The position numbers and the translations under genes are program-made. This document shows, piece after piece, positions 35,972 to 44,142 of a DNA stretch of 47,616 bases. The notes below the pieces were generated by a model. It made no database searches and was not told where the DNA came from. It saw nothing but the letters and a program-made list of their open reading frames with translations. The DNA lies in NCBI GenBank assembly GCA_021324185.1, contig JAJPJN010000071.1, positions 1 to 47,616 of the forward strand, in the 5' to 3' direction. Source of the stretch: Terriglobia bacterium (GTDB taxonomy: Bacteria > Acidobacteriota > Terriglobia > Bryobacterales > Bryobacteraceae). The stretch's first letter is position 1. Every line of letters begins with the position of its first letter.

Positions 35972-37726
35972 CTACCTGCTCACCGCGGATTCCGGCTGCA
36001 CATTCGAAATGCTCACAATTCCCGCTGCAGGTGCCTGCGGTTTGGTTATCGATTCCACGGCATCATCCGGCACGGGAGTGAGCGCCTCGTCCATATAGTG
36101 GCGTGCATTCGGGTCTCTCTTGAGACGGGCCCGAAGCAGCGCGTATTTCACAATCAGCCGCGCCAGCGTGAAGTGTTTGGAAAGCAGGTTGCCAAGATAG
36201 CGCGGATAAAACACCAGCGGGTTCTCTACCGGCAATCCCGGCCGCCGGTCTTTGCGATACTTGCGCCGCAAATAACCGCCCTGCAGCGGGTCCACATTCT
36301 CCAGCCGGATGCAGGTGTAGAACCAAAGCAACAGAAATAACATGTTCGCCGGATTGCTGCCCGTCGCGTGCGCCCGGCGCATCACCGTTTCCATGTGTTC
36401 GAGCGAGTAATACGAACTCCAGGCATCCTTGTAAAGCTTTTCCCATTCCGCTATCGACATGCTGCTGTGAGTTGTCGTAACGTGCTCGAGATCGTACTTG
36501 TTGAGATCGGGATCAAGAAACGCCCCGGCTTTGTATAGCTTTAAATGATCTTCCGAGCCGGGCAGCGGGGTCAGGCAATGCGGCTCCAAAAAGTCGATTG
36601 GCAGCTCGCGCTGGATGGTCTGGATGTCACGCAGAACCGAATCCCGTGTATCGCCCGGAAACCCGACGATATAGCCCGCAAAAACGGTTGCGCCGGCGCG
36701 TTTCCATTCAAGCAGCATCTTACGGTACTCGGCCACCTTGTTTTGCTTTTTGCGCGCTCCCAGCAGGCTGTCGGGATGGATGCTTTCGAGCCCGATAAAG
36801 ACACGCGCGACCCCGGCCCGCCCTGCCTTTTCAATAAATCGGGGCAGGCGGTGGCACATAGTGTCTACCTGAATCACAAATTTGATGTTCAGCTTTTCCT
36901 GCTCCCGCATCATGATCAGGCGGTCGAAAATGCTCTCCCAATCGCGGTTGCGGGCAAAATTGTCATCCGTGATAAAGAAGCGGTTAATTCCCTGCTTGAG
37001 ATTTTCACGAACAATCTGCTCCACATCGTCGGCCGACCGGCGCCGCGACTTACGGCCCTGCACGTTGATGATCGTGCAAAAGGAGCACTGAAAGGGGCAG
37101 CCGCGTCCGGCATCGAAGCTGGTGAGTTTCCCCGCCGTTCGTTTAACTCGCGTTGAAGGCAGAATCGGCAGCGGAACACCGCTCAGCGAGGGCAGATCCG
37201 CCATGTAGTTATAAAGCGGCTTCAAGGTGCCGCGCCAGGCATCTTGCAGCACTTCCTCAAAGCGCCCCTCGGCCTCACCGGCAAATAAGGAGATGCCCAG
37301 ATCCATGGCCTCCCGGAGTTCTGGCGTGATATCCGGCAGCATGGCGAGCACGCCCGAGACATGAAAGCCGCCGATGCACACCGGAATACCGGCGGCACGG
37401 AATGGCCGGGCAATATCCATCGCCCGCGGGAATTGATTCGATTGCACCCCCACCATCGCAATCAAGGCACGGTTGCCCTTAAGTTGGCGTATGAGCCGGT
37501 CGACGTGAACCCGCGTGTTCGTCTCATCGATGGCCGAGATGACGATGTCGACGTCCGATCCTAAAATGCGCCGGGCCTGGCAATCGAGCGCCAGGCCGTT
37601 CAGAACCGCCAGCGTATTCGAAGGAATCGCGGACCGGAACCACTGAATGACATAGCCGTCGTCATCGTAATGGGACGGTTTGATGAGGACCAGATGGAAT
37701 TGCTTGGGCGCTGCGGAAGCGGCCAT
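35972..37726 (-). CDS. B12-binding-domain radical SAM protein
   Basis: A 584-residue protein. Residues 1-170 resemble a cobalamin-binding Rossmann domain (DVDIVISAIDETN, IALVGVQSNQFPRAMDIARPFRAAGIPVCIGGFH-like sequence). The radical SAM cluster motif is Cys210-x3-Cys214-x2-Cys217 in GRGCPFQCSFC. The C-terminal 250 residues include FLEPHCLTPLPGSEDH and a helical end. Such proteins methylate or rearrange lipids, peptides or small molecules at unreactive carbons, and the substrate here is unknown. The ATG at 37726 follows TAGGAG four bases upstream. It stands alone, upstream of the candidate small RNA. Confidence 0.9.
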   Translation of the reverse strand: MAASAAPKQFHLVLIKPSHYDDDGYVIQWFRSAIPSNTLAVLNGLALDCQARRILGSDVDIVISAIDETNTRVHVDRLIRQLKGNRALIAMVGVQSNQFPRAMDIARPFRAAGIPVCIGGFHVSGVLAMLPDITPELREAMDLGISLFAGEAEGRFEEVLQDAWRGTLKPLYNYMADLPSLSGVPLPILPSTRVKRTAGKLTSFDAGRGCPFQCSFCTIINVQGRKSRRRSADDVEQIVRENLKQGINRFFITDDNFARNRDWESIFDRLIMMREQEKLNIKFVIQVDTMCHRLPRFIEKAGRAGVARVFIGLESIHPDSLLGARKKQNKVAEYRKMLLEWKRAGATVFAGYIVGFPGDTRDSVLRDIQTIQRELPIDFLEPHCLTPLPGSEDHLKLYKAGAFLDPDLNKYDLEHVTTTHSSMSIAEWEKLYKDAWSSYYSLEHMETVMRRAHATGSNPANMLFLLLWFYTCIRLENVDPLQGGYLRRKYRKDRRPGLPVENPLVFYPRYLGNLLSKHFTLARLIVKYALLRARLKRDPNARHYMDEALTPVPDDAVESITKPQAPAAGIVSISNVQPESAVSR

Positions 37727-37769
37727 CTCACTCCTAGCGGAGACAGGTTAAAGGTTCAGAATATCATTG

Positions 37770-37812
37770 TTAGCCATCAGCAGCCAGCGCTAAGCTGACG
37801 GCTGACAGCTAA
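37770..37812. repeat. Imperfect palindromic element
   Basis: A 43-base stretch in which TTAGCCATCAGC at the left pairs, with a few mismatches, with GCTGACAGCTAA at the right. The middle repeats the word GCTGACGGCTGAC. It lies upstream of the greA promoter. It has the look of a small dispersed palindromic repeat, but only one copy is seen in this window. Confidence 0.4.
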
Positions 37813-37828
37813 TCGCTCTCTTTATAAT
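37802..37828 (+). promoter_or_regulatory. Promoter of greA
   Basis: A perfect TATAAT at 37823-37828 with CTGACA at 37802-37807 as a -35 box (spacer 15 bases, short). The predicted RNA start near 37835 leaves a leader of only about 8 bases before the greA ATG. Confidence 0.5.
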
Positions 37829-37842
37829 GAAATGAGTTATCC

Positions 37843-38313
37843 ATGGAGGATCTAAAGAAGAAACTGCAGGAGGAGATCACGGCGCTCGAATACGAGCTTC
37901 GCAATGAGCTTCCGAAAGAGATCCTGAAGGCCCGCGCGCATGGCGATCTCAGTGAAAACGCCGAATATCACGCGGCTAAAGAGCGGCAGGCCTGGGTGAA
38001 TGCGCGCCTGGGTCAACTGCAGGCCCGTTTGCGGGAAGTCAGTATGGTGGACATGTCCCGCATCCCACGCGACCGCGTCGGCCTGGGATCGCACGTGGTG
38101 GTGCTCGACCTTACTAAAGACGAGCAATACACGTACAATCTCGTCACCAGCGAGGAAGCCGACGTAGCCAGCGGGAAGATATCCACCAGCTCGCCGATCG
38201 GACGCGGCCTGCTAGGCAAAAAAGTCGGCGATACTGTGAAAATACAGATTCCCGACGGCACGCGCGAAATGGAAATATTAAGTCTGACGACGATTCACGA
38301 CGCGGCATCGTAA
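37843..38313 (+). CDS. greA: Transcription elongation factor GreA
   Basis: A 156-residue GreA. It rescues backtracked RNA polymerase by stimulating transcript cleavage. The N-terminal coiled coil (LKKKLQEEITALEYELRNELPKEILKARAHGDLSENAEYHAAKERQ) carries the Asp-Glu tip (DLSENAEY). The C-terminal domain ends with SSPIGRGLLGKKVGDTVKIQIPDG. Length is typical. No ribosome site precedes the ATG. It is followed after 11 bases by the phosphatidyltransferase gene. Confidence 0.97.
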   Translation: MEDLKKKLQEEITALEYELRNELPKEILKARAHGDLSENAEYHAAKERQAWVNARLGQLQARLREVSMVDMSRIPRDRVGLGSHVVVLDLTKDEQYTYNLVTSEEADVASGKISTSSPIGRGLLGKKVGDTVKIQIPDGTREMEILSLTTIHDAAS

Positions 38314-38324
38314 AGGAAGTACGG

Positions 38325-38957
38325 ATGACTTACACGCGCGCAATCGGCTTAGGCGCCAATAAGATTATCAGGTTGATTGTGCGCGCGCTGGCGCTCTCCC
38401 GTATCAACCCCAACGTATTGACTTTCCTGGGGTTGGTCATCAACATGGTGGCAGCCACATTCCTGGCTTTCGGCCATTTCCGCACGGCCGGATTCGTGAT
38501 CATTTTTGCCGGCGTGTTTGACATGGTAGACGGGCGCGTGGCGCGCGCGACGAACCAGGTCACGCGTTTCGGCGGGTTCTTTGATTCCGTGCTGGACCGC
38601 TACTCGGATATCGCGCTTCTGGTCGGTCTGCTCGTTTACTACGGCACGATCAACCGCCCGTCCTATGTGGTCCTGACCGCCATCGTGATGGCGGCCTCTG
38701 TGATGATCAGCTACACGCGCTCGAGGGCCGAAAACATTATCCCCACCTGTAAGGTCGGTTTTCTCGAGCGGCCGGAGCGAGTCGTTCTATTCATCATCGG
38801 GGCGCTCTTCGACCGCATGGCGCCCGTCCTGTGGGTCATCGCCGTGCTTGGCAACGTGACCGTGATTCACCGGATGATCTTTACCTATCGCGAAACCAAG
38901 CAGCTTGAAGAAGCGCAGTTGCGCCCGCGTTCCGTAGCAGCGGCATCGAAGCCGTAG
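38325..38957 (+). CDS. CDP-alcohol phosphatidyltransferase family protein
   Basis: A 210-residue integral membrane enzyme that moves a phosphatidyl group from a CDP-lipid to an alcohol. The metal-binding motif is complete: Asp66 and Asp69-Gly70-x2-Ala73-Arg74, then Gly83, Asp87 and Asp91 in FGGFFDSVLDRYSD. About five or six helices follow. It could make phosphatidylglycerol phosphate, phosphatidylinositol phosphate or a similar lipid; the alcohol cannot be read from sequence. It is probably transcribed with greA. Confidence 0.9.
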   Translation: MTYTRAIGLGANKIIRLIVRALALSRINPNVLTFLGLVINMVAATFLAFGHFRTAGFVIIFAGVFDMVDGRVARATNQVTRFGGFFDSVLDRYSDIALLVGLLVYYGTINRPSYVVLTAIVMAASVMISYTRSRAENIIPTCKVGFLERPERVVLFIIGALFDRMAPVLWVIAVLGNVTVIHRMIFTYRETKQLEEAQLRPRSVAAASKP

Positions 38958-38973
38958 TCGGCGCCCAGGCGGC

Positions 38974-39330
38974 TCACGCCACCGAACGTTTGCGGCCCGC
39001 GTGCTTGCCAACCGGCGGGTCCTCCGTGAGCCCGGAGAGCACAACTGGCGCACGGTCGGGAAATTCCGCCACCAGTGACAGATTCCCGCCCATCGCCTGC
39101 ACGGTCTTCTGCAGTGTGGAGAGCAGCAAATCGCTGCGCTTTTCGAGGCGGGAAACACCGTCCTGTGTGATCCCGAGTTTCCGGGCCATGCGCACCTGCG
39201 TCAGCTTGCGTGCTTTGCGGAGTTCGCGCAGGGTCATCTCTTCCGCGATCAGCTCTTTCGCCCGAGCTTCGATCTTCCGGCGCCGGCCTGCACTCAGCCT
39301 TCTGATCTTGTCATTCACATTCACGGACAT
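38974..39330 (-). CDS. XRE-type antitoxin / HTH regulator of a toxin-antitoxin pair
   Basis: A 118-residue DNA-binding protein. The helix-turn-helix is in LRELRKARKLTQVRMARKLGITQDGVSRLEKRSDLLLSTLQKTVQAMGG at about residues 34-82, of the HigA/XRE type, and a short tail follows. It starts two bases after the stop of the toxin gene. As in HigBA-like systems it should neutralise the toxin and repress the shared promoter. Confidence 0.85.
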   Translation of the reverse strand: MSVNVNDKIRRLSAGRRRKIEARAKELIAEEMTLRELRKARKLTQVRMARKLGITQDGVSRLEKRSDLLLSTLQKTVQAMGGNLSLVAEFPDRAPVVLSGLTEDPPVGKHAGRKRSVA

Positions 39331-39332
39331 GG

Positions 39333-39695
39333 CTATTTCTTTACCTTCTTGACCCGGGCGAGATGCGCGTCGAACCGGTCATCGGCCTTGCGGATAAGTT
39401 CCCGGTAGAAACGCTTTTCACTTCCACCGGATTTGTCGCCGGCCACCAGCAGCATCGCCCTCCGCCGCGTATCGAAAGCGAAAGCCAGCCGCCATTCCCC
39501 GCCGGCTGCGCTGAACCGCAGCTCCTTCATGTTGGCGTGGCGCGATCCCTTCAAGGTATCGACACGCGGCCGGCCCAAGTGCGGCCCGAACCGCTGAAGC
39601 AATCGCGACAAAGCCAGGATCTCCGACTGGACCTCCTCCTGAAAAGCATCGAACTCGATCTCGAACTCATCGCCGACCTCGACCGGCCAACTCAC
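39333..39695 (-). CDS. RelE/HigB-like toxin (Gp49 type)
   Basis: A 120-residue protein of the phage Gp49-like/HigB family. The pattern is EILALSRLLQRFGPHLGRPRVDTLKGSRHANMKELRF, then WRLAFAFDTRRRAMLLVAGDKSGGSEKRFYRELI. Such toxins cleave mRNA, often on the ribosome. The toxin gene comes first, ahead of the antitoxin. The GTG at 39695 is the first base of a likely leaderless message: the -10 box ends 6 bases upstream, and the AAGAGG just ahead is too close to act as a normal ribosome site. Confidence 0.85.
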   Translation of the reverse strand: MSWPVEVGDEFEIEFDAFQEEVQSEILALSRLLQRFGPHLGRPRVDTLKGSRHANMKELRFSAAGGEWRLAFAFDTRRRAMLLVAGDKSGGSEKRFYRELIRKADDRFDAHLARVKKVKK

Positions 39696-39700
39696 CTCTT

Positions 39701-39740
39701 CATTATGTACTCTGGCTCATATGCTTTCAAGCACATAATG
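39701..39740. promoter_or_regulatory. Inverted repeat flanking the toxin promoter (candidate operator)
   Basis: CATTATGT (39701-39708) and ACATAATG (39733-39740) are perfect inverted 8-base repeats 24 bases apart. They overlap the -10 box and the region just upstream of the -35 box, as expected for sites where the antitoxin or its complex could bind. Confidence 0.55.
39702..39730 (-). promoter_or_regulatory. Promoter of the toxin-antitoxin pair
   Basis: On the minus strand TTGAAA (39730-39725) and CATAAT (39707-39702) are 17 bases apart, close to the sigma-70 consensus. The predicted RNA start falls at the toxin GTG. Confidence 0.65.
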
Positions 39741-39815
39741 CGGCGCCCTCGCTCGACTCTCAACCCTCCAGTGCTCGCCCCGCGGCGCCTCCGCCGCACC
39801 CCAGCCCGAATCTCC

Positions 39816-42800
39816 TCAGAAGAAAATCCGTATCCCGAACTGCAGGTACCGCTGCTGATTTAGCTGCACATTCGGAGTGCAACCCCAACCGCACGTCAAC
39901 TGGCCGCCGACGTTGATATTCTGCCGGATTTCGTAGTACTTGAACCCGTTGCCGGTGCTATCGAGAATGTTGAACGCATTCGCCTGCGTAGAGGCGAAGT
40001 GCGCTGGCAGAGGCGTGGTGTAGAAATTCGCAGGCAATGTGCCGCGCGCGTTCTGCTGGCTCAGAATCATATTCTGGAAGGCCGTCAGTTGAGCCAGACC
40101 CGCGGGGGTGCTCGATGGAGCCGCCAGCGTCGGGTTCGCCGCTTGCCAGGAGTCATAGGCGCTCTTCAGCGTTGCAGCCGTCCAGGACAGGCTTGGATAA
40201 GTCTGGAAAATGTCAGTTCCTCCCCCAACGTTTGGCGGGTTGCGGAACACCGGGTGGTTCAGCACGTTCAAAGCATCCACACGAAGCTGAATGCGCCGTT
40301 TTTCACCGATATTCCAGTTTTTCTGAACCGACAAGTCCAGCGTCTGAATCATAGGACCCGTTGCCATCGAGAGCGTGCGCGGAGCATTGCCTAGCTGGCC
40401 GGCCGGCGGCAGCTCAAACGCCGAGTAATTAATGTAAGGCGGGCAATTGTTCCCAATGGGACAGCTCCTTGTCCAGTCGGGGTTAACAACCGGGACGCCG
40501 GGAACGATGTCCGGCCGGATCTCATGAGTATGCGTCGCATCGATGAATGGATCCGTTGCAATCGTTGGAGTAAAGGGATATCCGGAGTAGAACCGTTCCA
40601 CGCCCGAAACGTTCCAGTTGCCGAACAACAATCGCAGAGGCAGCCAGGCATGCTCTCCCCACGGCTGCCCTTTCCCATAAGGAAGATCGTAAACCGCCAC
40701 TAAGTTCCAGTCGTATGGAATGTTGTAAGTGGATACCGCTTTGTCTCCCGCCGCCGTTCCACCAAAGCTGTATTGGCCGCCTCCCACGCTGCCGGTCGAG
40801 AGCGCAAATTTATCCGGGCTCGCATCTGACGCGTCGTCTAGCGACTTCGACCAGCGGAAATTTGTGAACATCGTCAGGTGCCCGGCCTGATGGCGATAAC
40901 TTACAATTCCGGCATTAAACGTGCTATTGCCGGAAGCATCGTAATAAGTGGTCACGCTGCCATAACCCATATACGGCGAAGCCAGGCTGTATTCCACTAA
41001 GCTCAGGGTCGCGCCCGTTGGACTCTTACGGCCCAAAGGATCGGTGACGCTGCTGGTCGCCTTGATGTTTAAATTCACCAGTGCTGCCAGATAGGCGCGC
41101 GATGGATCGTTCGTTACTACGGCTGGCATAAACAGGTGCGTACCCTTGGCGCCAGCATACGCAAATTCCAGCAGGCCGTGCGCGCCGATCTGCCGCTCAA
41201 TAGACAGCGTCCAGTTCTGCACATATGGAACCGCCGTCTCCCCCGTCTCTACAAAGCCGGGAATGTTAATCGCGTTCGTATAGATAACGCCGCTTGGGTT
41301 ATTCGTGAGCCCCAGAACGTTGTCAAGTGGCGCAAACGGATTGGCGGGGGGATTCTCGCCCAGCCGCATAACATACGCCGTGTTCTGCTGGCCCGCATTT
41401 TCTCCAATGTTGTAAGTACCGCCGAGATTCGGTACCGGATTGCGATTCTGCCCACTTAGCGGAGCATGCGAGATGCCGTAGCCGCCGCGAAGCACCCAGC
41501 TATGCAGCCCGGGCAAACTCGGCGTGTAAGCAAACCCGAAGCGTGGCTCGAAATCGAGCCAGTGAATCGGCGTGATATAGCGTGACCGCCCGCCATATCC
41601 CGAATAGGCAAACGGCAGAATGGTCGCCTGCGTAATCGTCCCAAGACCCAGCGCCGCAGAACTGGCCGCGCAATCCGGCAGCGGGCAAGGAGTAGGTAAA
41701 TTCACCGTTTGGGCCAGCGAGGGATCAAAGAAACCCTGCAGATTGTGCAATTCCGTGCGCGGCAACTGCAAGGAATAGCGCAGGCCCAGATTCAAAGTCA
41801 GATTCGGCTTCACTTTCCAATCGTTCTGAACATAGAAACCGCCCGCCGCCCACCGGTAGTAATAAGGAATCAGCGTCGTCGCAAATGTGACTTGCTGGGG
41901 TACGCCAAGCAGAAAACTGGCTATCGCGTTTCCGCCCAGCGACGCCTGCCCCGACGTAGCGCCGTTTGAATCGGTTTGAATATAGCGGAATTGATAGTTA
42001 CCTCCCGCAGCACCATACAGAGATTCCGTATTTAGGAGCAAACGGCTTAAGTCAACGCCGAACTTCCACGTCATCGCGCCGCGCGTTATGTACACGTTAT
42101 CCGCGATTTCGTACTGCTGCTCCAGGTTATAGCCGAGCGTTGAAATCTGCGATCCGATATTCGCCACGCTGGCAGCGTTGTCATAAACGTTGATGAGCGG
42201 CAGACCACCATGCGTCGCCGAAGGAAGCCCCAACTGCGTGCTCAAATTTTGTCCGGAAGTCACGTCGTATTGCGGGCTCAGTTGCCCGCTGAATGTAGCG
42301 CGCGTATACGCAAGACGCAACTCGTTCACTACCGTTGGCGAGATGATCTGGGTATCGCTCAGCATGTATTGCGCGGACTTGCTATAAGTACCGGTGTTGC
42401 CGTTCGTGGGATAGTTCGGATCATTCGCGCTAGTACCCACTTCCGGCACAGTGGTCCAACGGAAAGTCAGGTGATTCCGGTCCCCGAAATTCTGGTCTAC
42501 GCGCAGGTTATAGCGCGTAGAGTCGTCCTTTATGTACTGGTAAGTAACATAATTTTCCAGAATGCCGTTGCTGTCCAGAAAGTAAGGCGTATTCGCTTTC
42601 GGTAGATATTGCAGCAGTTTCAGACTCACAGAATCCATCATGCTTGCGGGAATCACATCGCCCGGAAATGGTGGATAGGTGGAACCCGAGGGCGGCGCAG
42701 AATTCAAAACGAATTGATTGCCCACTTGAGTGTAGTGATCGTAAATGGTCGTGTTCGTGCTGGGCAAGAATGCCGACGCCGGAAACTGTCCCGACGTGTA

Positions 42801-43886
42801 AAGACTCCTGGGTACCCACATGTTCTGCCCGTTTAAGGCGATAAGATTGCTGAAATCGCCGTTCCGCATGGCATCCGTCGGCACCGCTGCCAGTTGCTGT
42901 TGTTTGTTGCTTTGAAAACGCGGCTCGCCTGAAAAGAAGAAAAAGGTTTTGTTCCGGCCGTTGTAGATTTTCGGAATGATAACCGGCCCGCCCAACTGCC
43001 CATCGAATTGGTTCCAGCGTAGATTGTTCACCGGCCGGTTTACGGTCGCCAGCGTGAACGGGGCAGCGTTGGTCGCCGGATTGCGTAAATACCAAAGCAG
43101 CATGCCGTGATAATCGTTGCTGCCTGACTTAGTCGTCACGCTAATGACGCCGCCTCCGGTTTTGCCGTATTCTGCGTCAAACGCGTTGGTTTGTACCGTG
43201 ATCTCCTGCACGCTCTCAGGCGAGAACGCAACCGACTCGCGCGCCAACCCCACTCCCGTGTTGTTAATGCCATCGGCCAGCATCACCGTGCTGCCGGACC
43301 GTCCACCGTTCGCGTTGAGGTTGTAGCCCGGCAAAGGAGGCGCGCTGCTGCCCAATTGCGGGTCCTCCGTCCCGACATCGCCTGTCACATTCGGAACCGT
43401 GACGGCAAGGTCCAGAACGCTGCGGTTCGGCAGCGGCGTATCCGTCAGCATGCGCTGTGAAATCGTCTGCCCGAGCGCGCCCGACTCCGTATTGACCAGC
43501 GGGGGCGCGGCACTGACCGTTACTTCCGTACTCACGTTCCCGGGCTCCAGAACCACGTTGGCCGTCGTCACCGAAGACGTGTCCACTTTCACGTTGGAAA
43601 CGACGGCTTTCTTAAATCCAGGCGCTTCCACCTCCACCTTGTACGTCACCGGCTCCAGATTTTCCTGCAGGAACGAGCCTCTGTCATTCGTCGTCAGCTT
43701 GCGCGTTTCATTTGTGCCCAGATTCGTAATCGTCACCGACGCATTCGGAACCACGGCCCCGCTCGTATCCGTAACGTTGCCCGTAATTCCGCCCCGGTTC
43801 GTCTGCGCAAACACCCCGCAAACGGCCACAGCTATGAAAATACCGATTGTGCACGCCCGGCGCACGAAATCATTGCAGGAAGACAT
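39816..43886 (-). CDS. Oar-like TonB-dependent receptor with carboxypeptidase-regulatory-like domain
   Basis: A 1356-residue outer membrane protein. A signal peptide (to about residue 28, VFAQ) is followed by a carboxypeptidase-regulatory-like beta domain at about 33-115 (GGITGNVTDTSGAVVPNASVTITNLGTNETR). Next come a plug domain (GQTISQRMLTDTPLPNRSVLDLAV; NGGRSGSTVMLADGINN) and a large beta-barrel ending in LQFGIRIFF with C-terminal Phe. It imports large substrates, such as oligosaccharides, with energy from TonB. Acidobacteriota carry many such proteins. Neighbouring pectin enzymes suggest a plant cell-wall sugar as cargo. The ligand is inferred. Confidence 0.93.
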   Translation of the reverse strand: MSSCNDFVRRACTIGIFIAVAVCGVFAQTNRGGITGNVTDTSGAVVPNASVTITNLGTNETRKLTTNDRGSFLQENLEPVTYKVEVEAPGFKKAVVSNVKVDTSSVTTANVVLEPGNVSTEVTVSAAPPLVNTESGALGQTISQRMLTDTPLPNRSVLDLAVTVPNVTGDVGTEDPQLGSSAPPLPGYNLNANGGRSGSTVMLADGINNTGVGLARESVAFSPESVQEITVQTNAFDAEYGKTGGGVISVTTKSGSNDYHGMLLWYLRNPATNAAPFTLATVNRPVNNLRWNQFDGQLGGPVIIPKIYNGRNKTFFFFSGEPRFQSNKQQQLAAVPTDAMRNGDFSNLIALNGQNMWVPRSLYTSGQFPASAFLPSTNTTIYDHYTQVGNQFVLNSAPPSGSTYPPFPGDVIPASMMDSVSLKLLQYLPKANTPYFLDSNGILENYVTYQYIKDDSTRYNLRVDQNFGDRNHLTFRWTTVPEVGTSANDPNYPTNGNTGTYSKSAQYMLSDTQIISPTVVNELRLAYTRATFSGQLSPQYDVTSGQNLSTQLGLPSATHGGLPLINVYDNAASVANIGSQISTLGYNLEQQYEIADNVYITRGAMTWKFGVDLSRLLLNTESLYGAAGGNYQFRYIQTDSNGATSGQASLGGNAIASFLLGVPQQVTFATTLIPYYYRWAAGGFYVQNDWKVKPNLTLNLGLRYSLQLPRTELHNLQGFFDPSLAQTVNLPTPCPLPDCAASSAALGLGTITQATILPFAYSGYGGRSRYITPIHWLDFEPRFGFAYTPSLPGLHSWVLRGGYGISHAPLSGQNRNPVPNLGGTYNIGENAGQQNTAYVMRLGENPPANPFAPLDNVLGLTNNPSGVIYTNAINIPGFVETGETAVPYVQNWTLSIERQIGAHGLLEFAYAGAKGTHLFMPAVVTNDPSRAYLAALVNLNIKATSSVTDPLGRKSPTGATLSLVEYSLASPYMGYGSVTTYYDASGNSTFNAGIVSYRHQAGHLTMFTNFRWSKSLDDASDASPDKFALSTGSVGGGQYSFGGTAAGDKAVSTYNIPYDWNLVAVYDLPYGKGQPWGEHAWLPLRLLFGNWNVSGVERFYSGYPFTPTIATDPFIDATHTHEIRPDIVPGVPVVNPDWTRSCPIGNNCPPYINYSAFELPPAGQLGNAPRTLSMATGPMIQTLDLSVQKNWNIGEKRRIQLRVDALNVLNHPVFRNPPNVGGGTDIFQTYPSLSWTAATLKSAYDSWQAANPTLAAPSSTPAGLAQLTAFQNMILSQQNARGTLPANFYTTPLPAHFASTQANAFNILDSTGNGFKYYEIRQNINVGGQLTCGWGCTPNVQLNQQRYLQFGIRIFF

Positions 43887-43929
43887 GGCTACTCGGCCCC
43901 CTTATGCGATTCCTAACGACTTGTAAAAC

Positions 43930-43958
43930 AGACTATTGCAAAGTGAGCGCCGTGACAA
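43930..43958 (-). promoter_or_regulatory. Candidate promoter of the TonB-dependent receptor gene
   Basis: TTGTCA (43958-43953) and TAGTCT (43935-43930) on the minus strand are 17 bases apart. The -35 box matches well and the -10 box poorly. The RNA would start about 37 bases before the ATG. Confidence 0.35.
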
Positions 43959-44142
43959 AAGAAAAGCTAAACAGCCCGGCCGTTTTGCAATGCAGAATCC
44001 GCGCGAACATTTGAATTCTTCAAAAACGGCTGATCAGCGCATTTTCCCATCGGCTGATGCGGATTGCACGTTGCGCATTGAAAAACAAACCGTCTGCCGG
44101 ACAGCCTCCCGTGCCCTGGTGGCCGCCCTTCGCGCGATGCAA

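Noticed and set aside
44033-44058. Hairpin followed by TTTTT on the minus strand downstream of the lyase gene
   Set aside because: The stem has only 6 pairs, the loop is 14 bases and the T-run begins six bases after the stem, so it is too weak to call a terminator.
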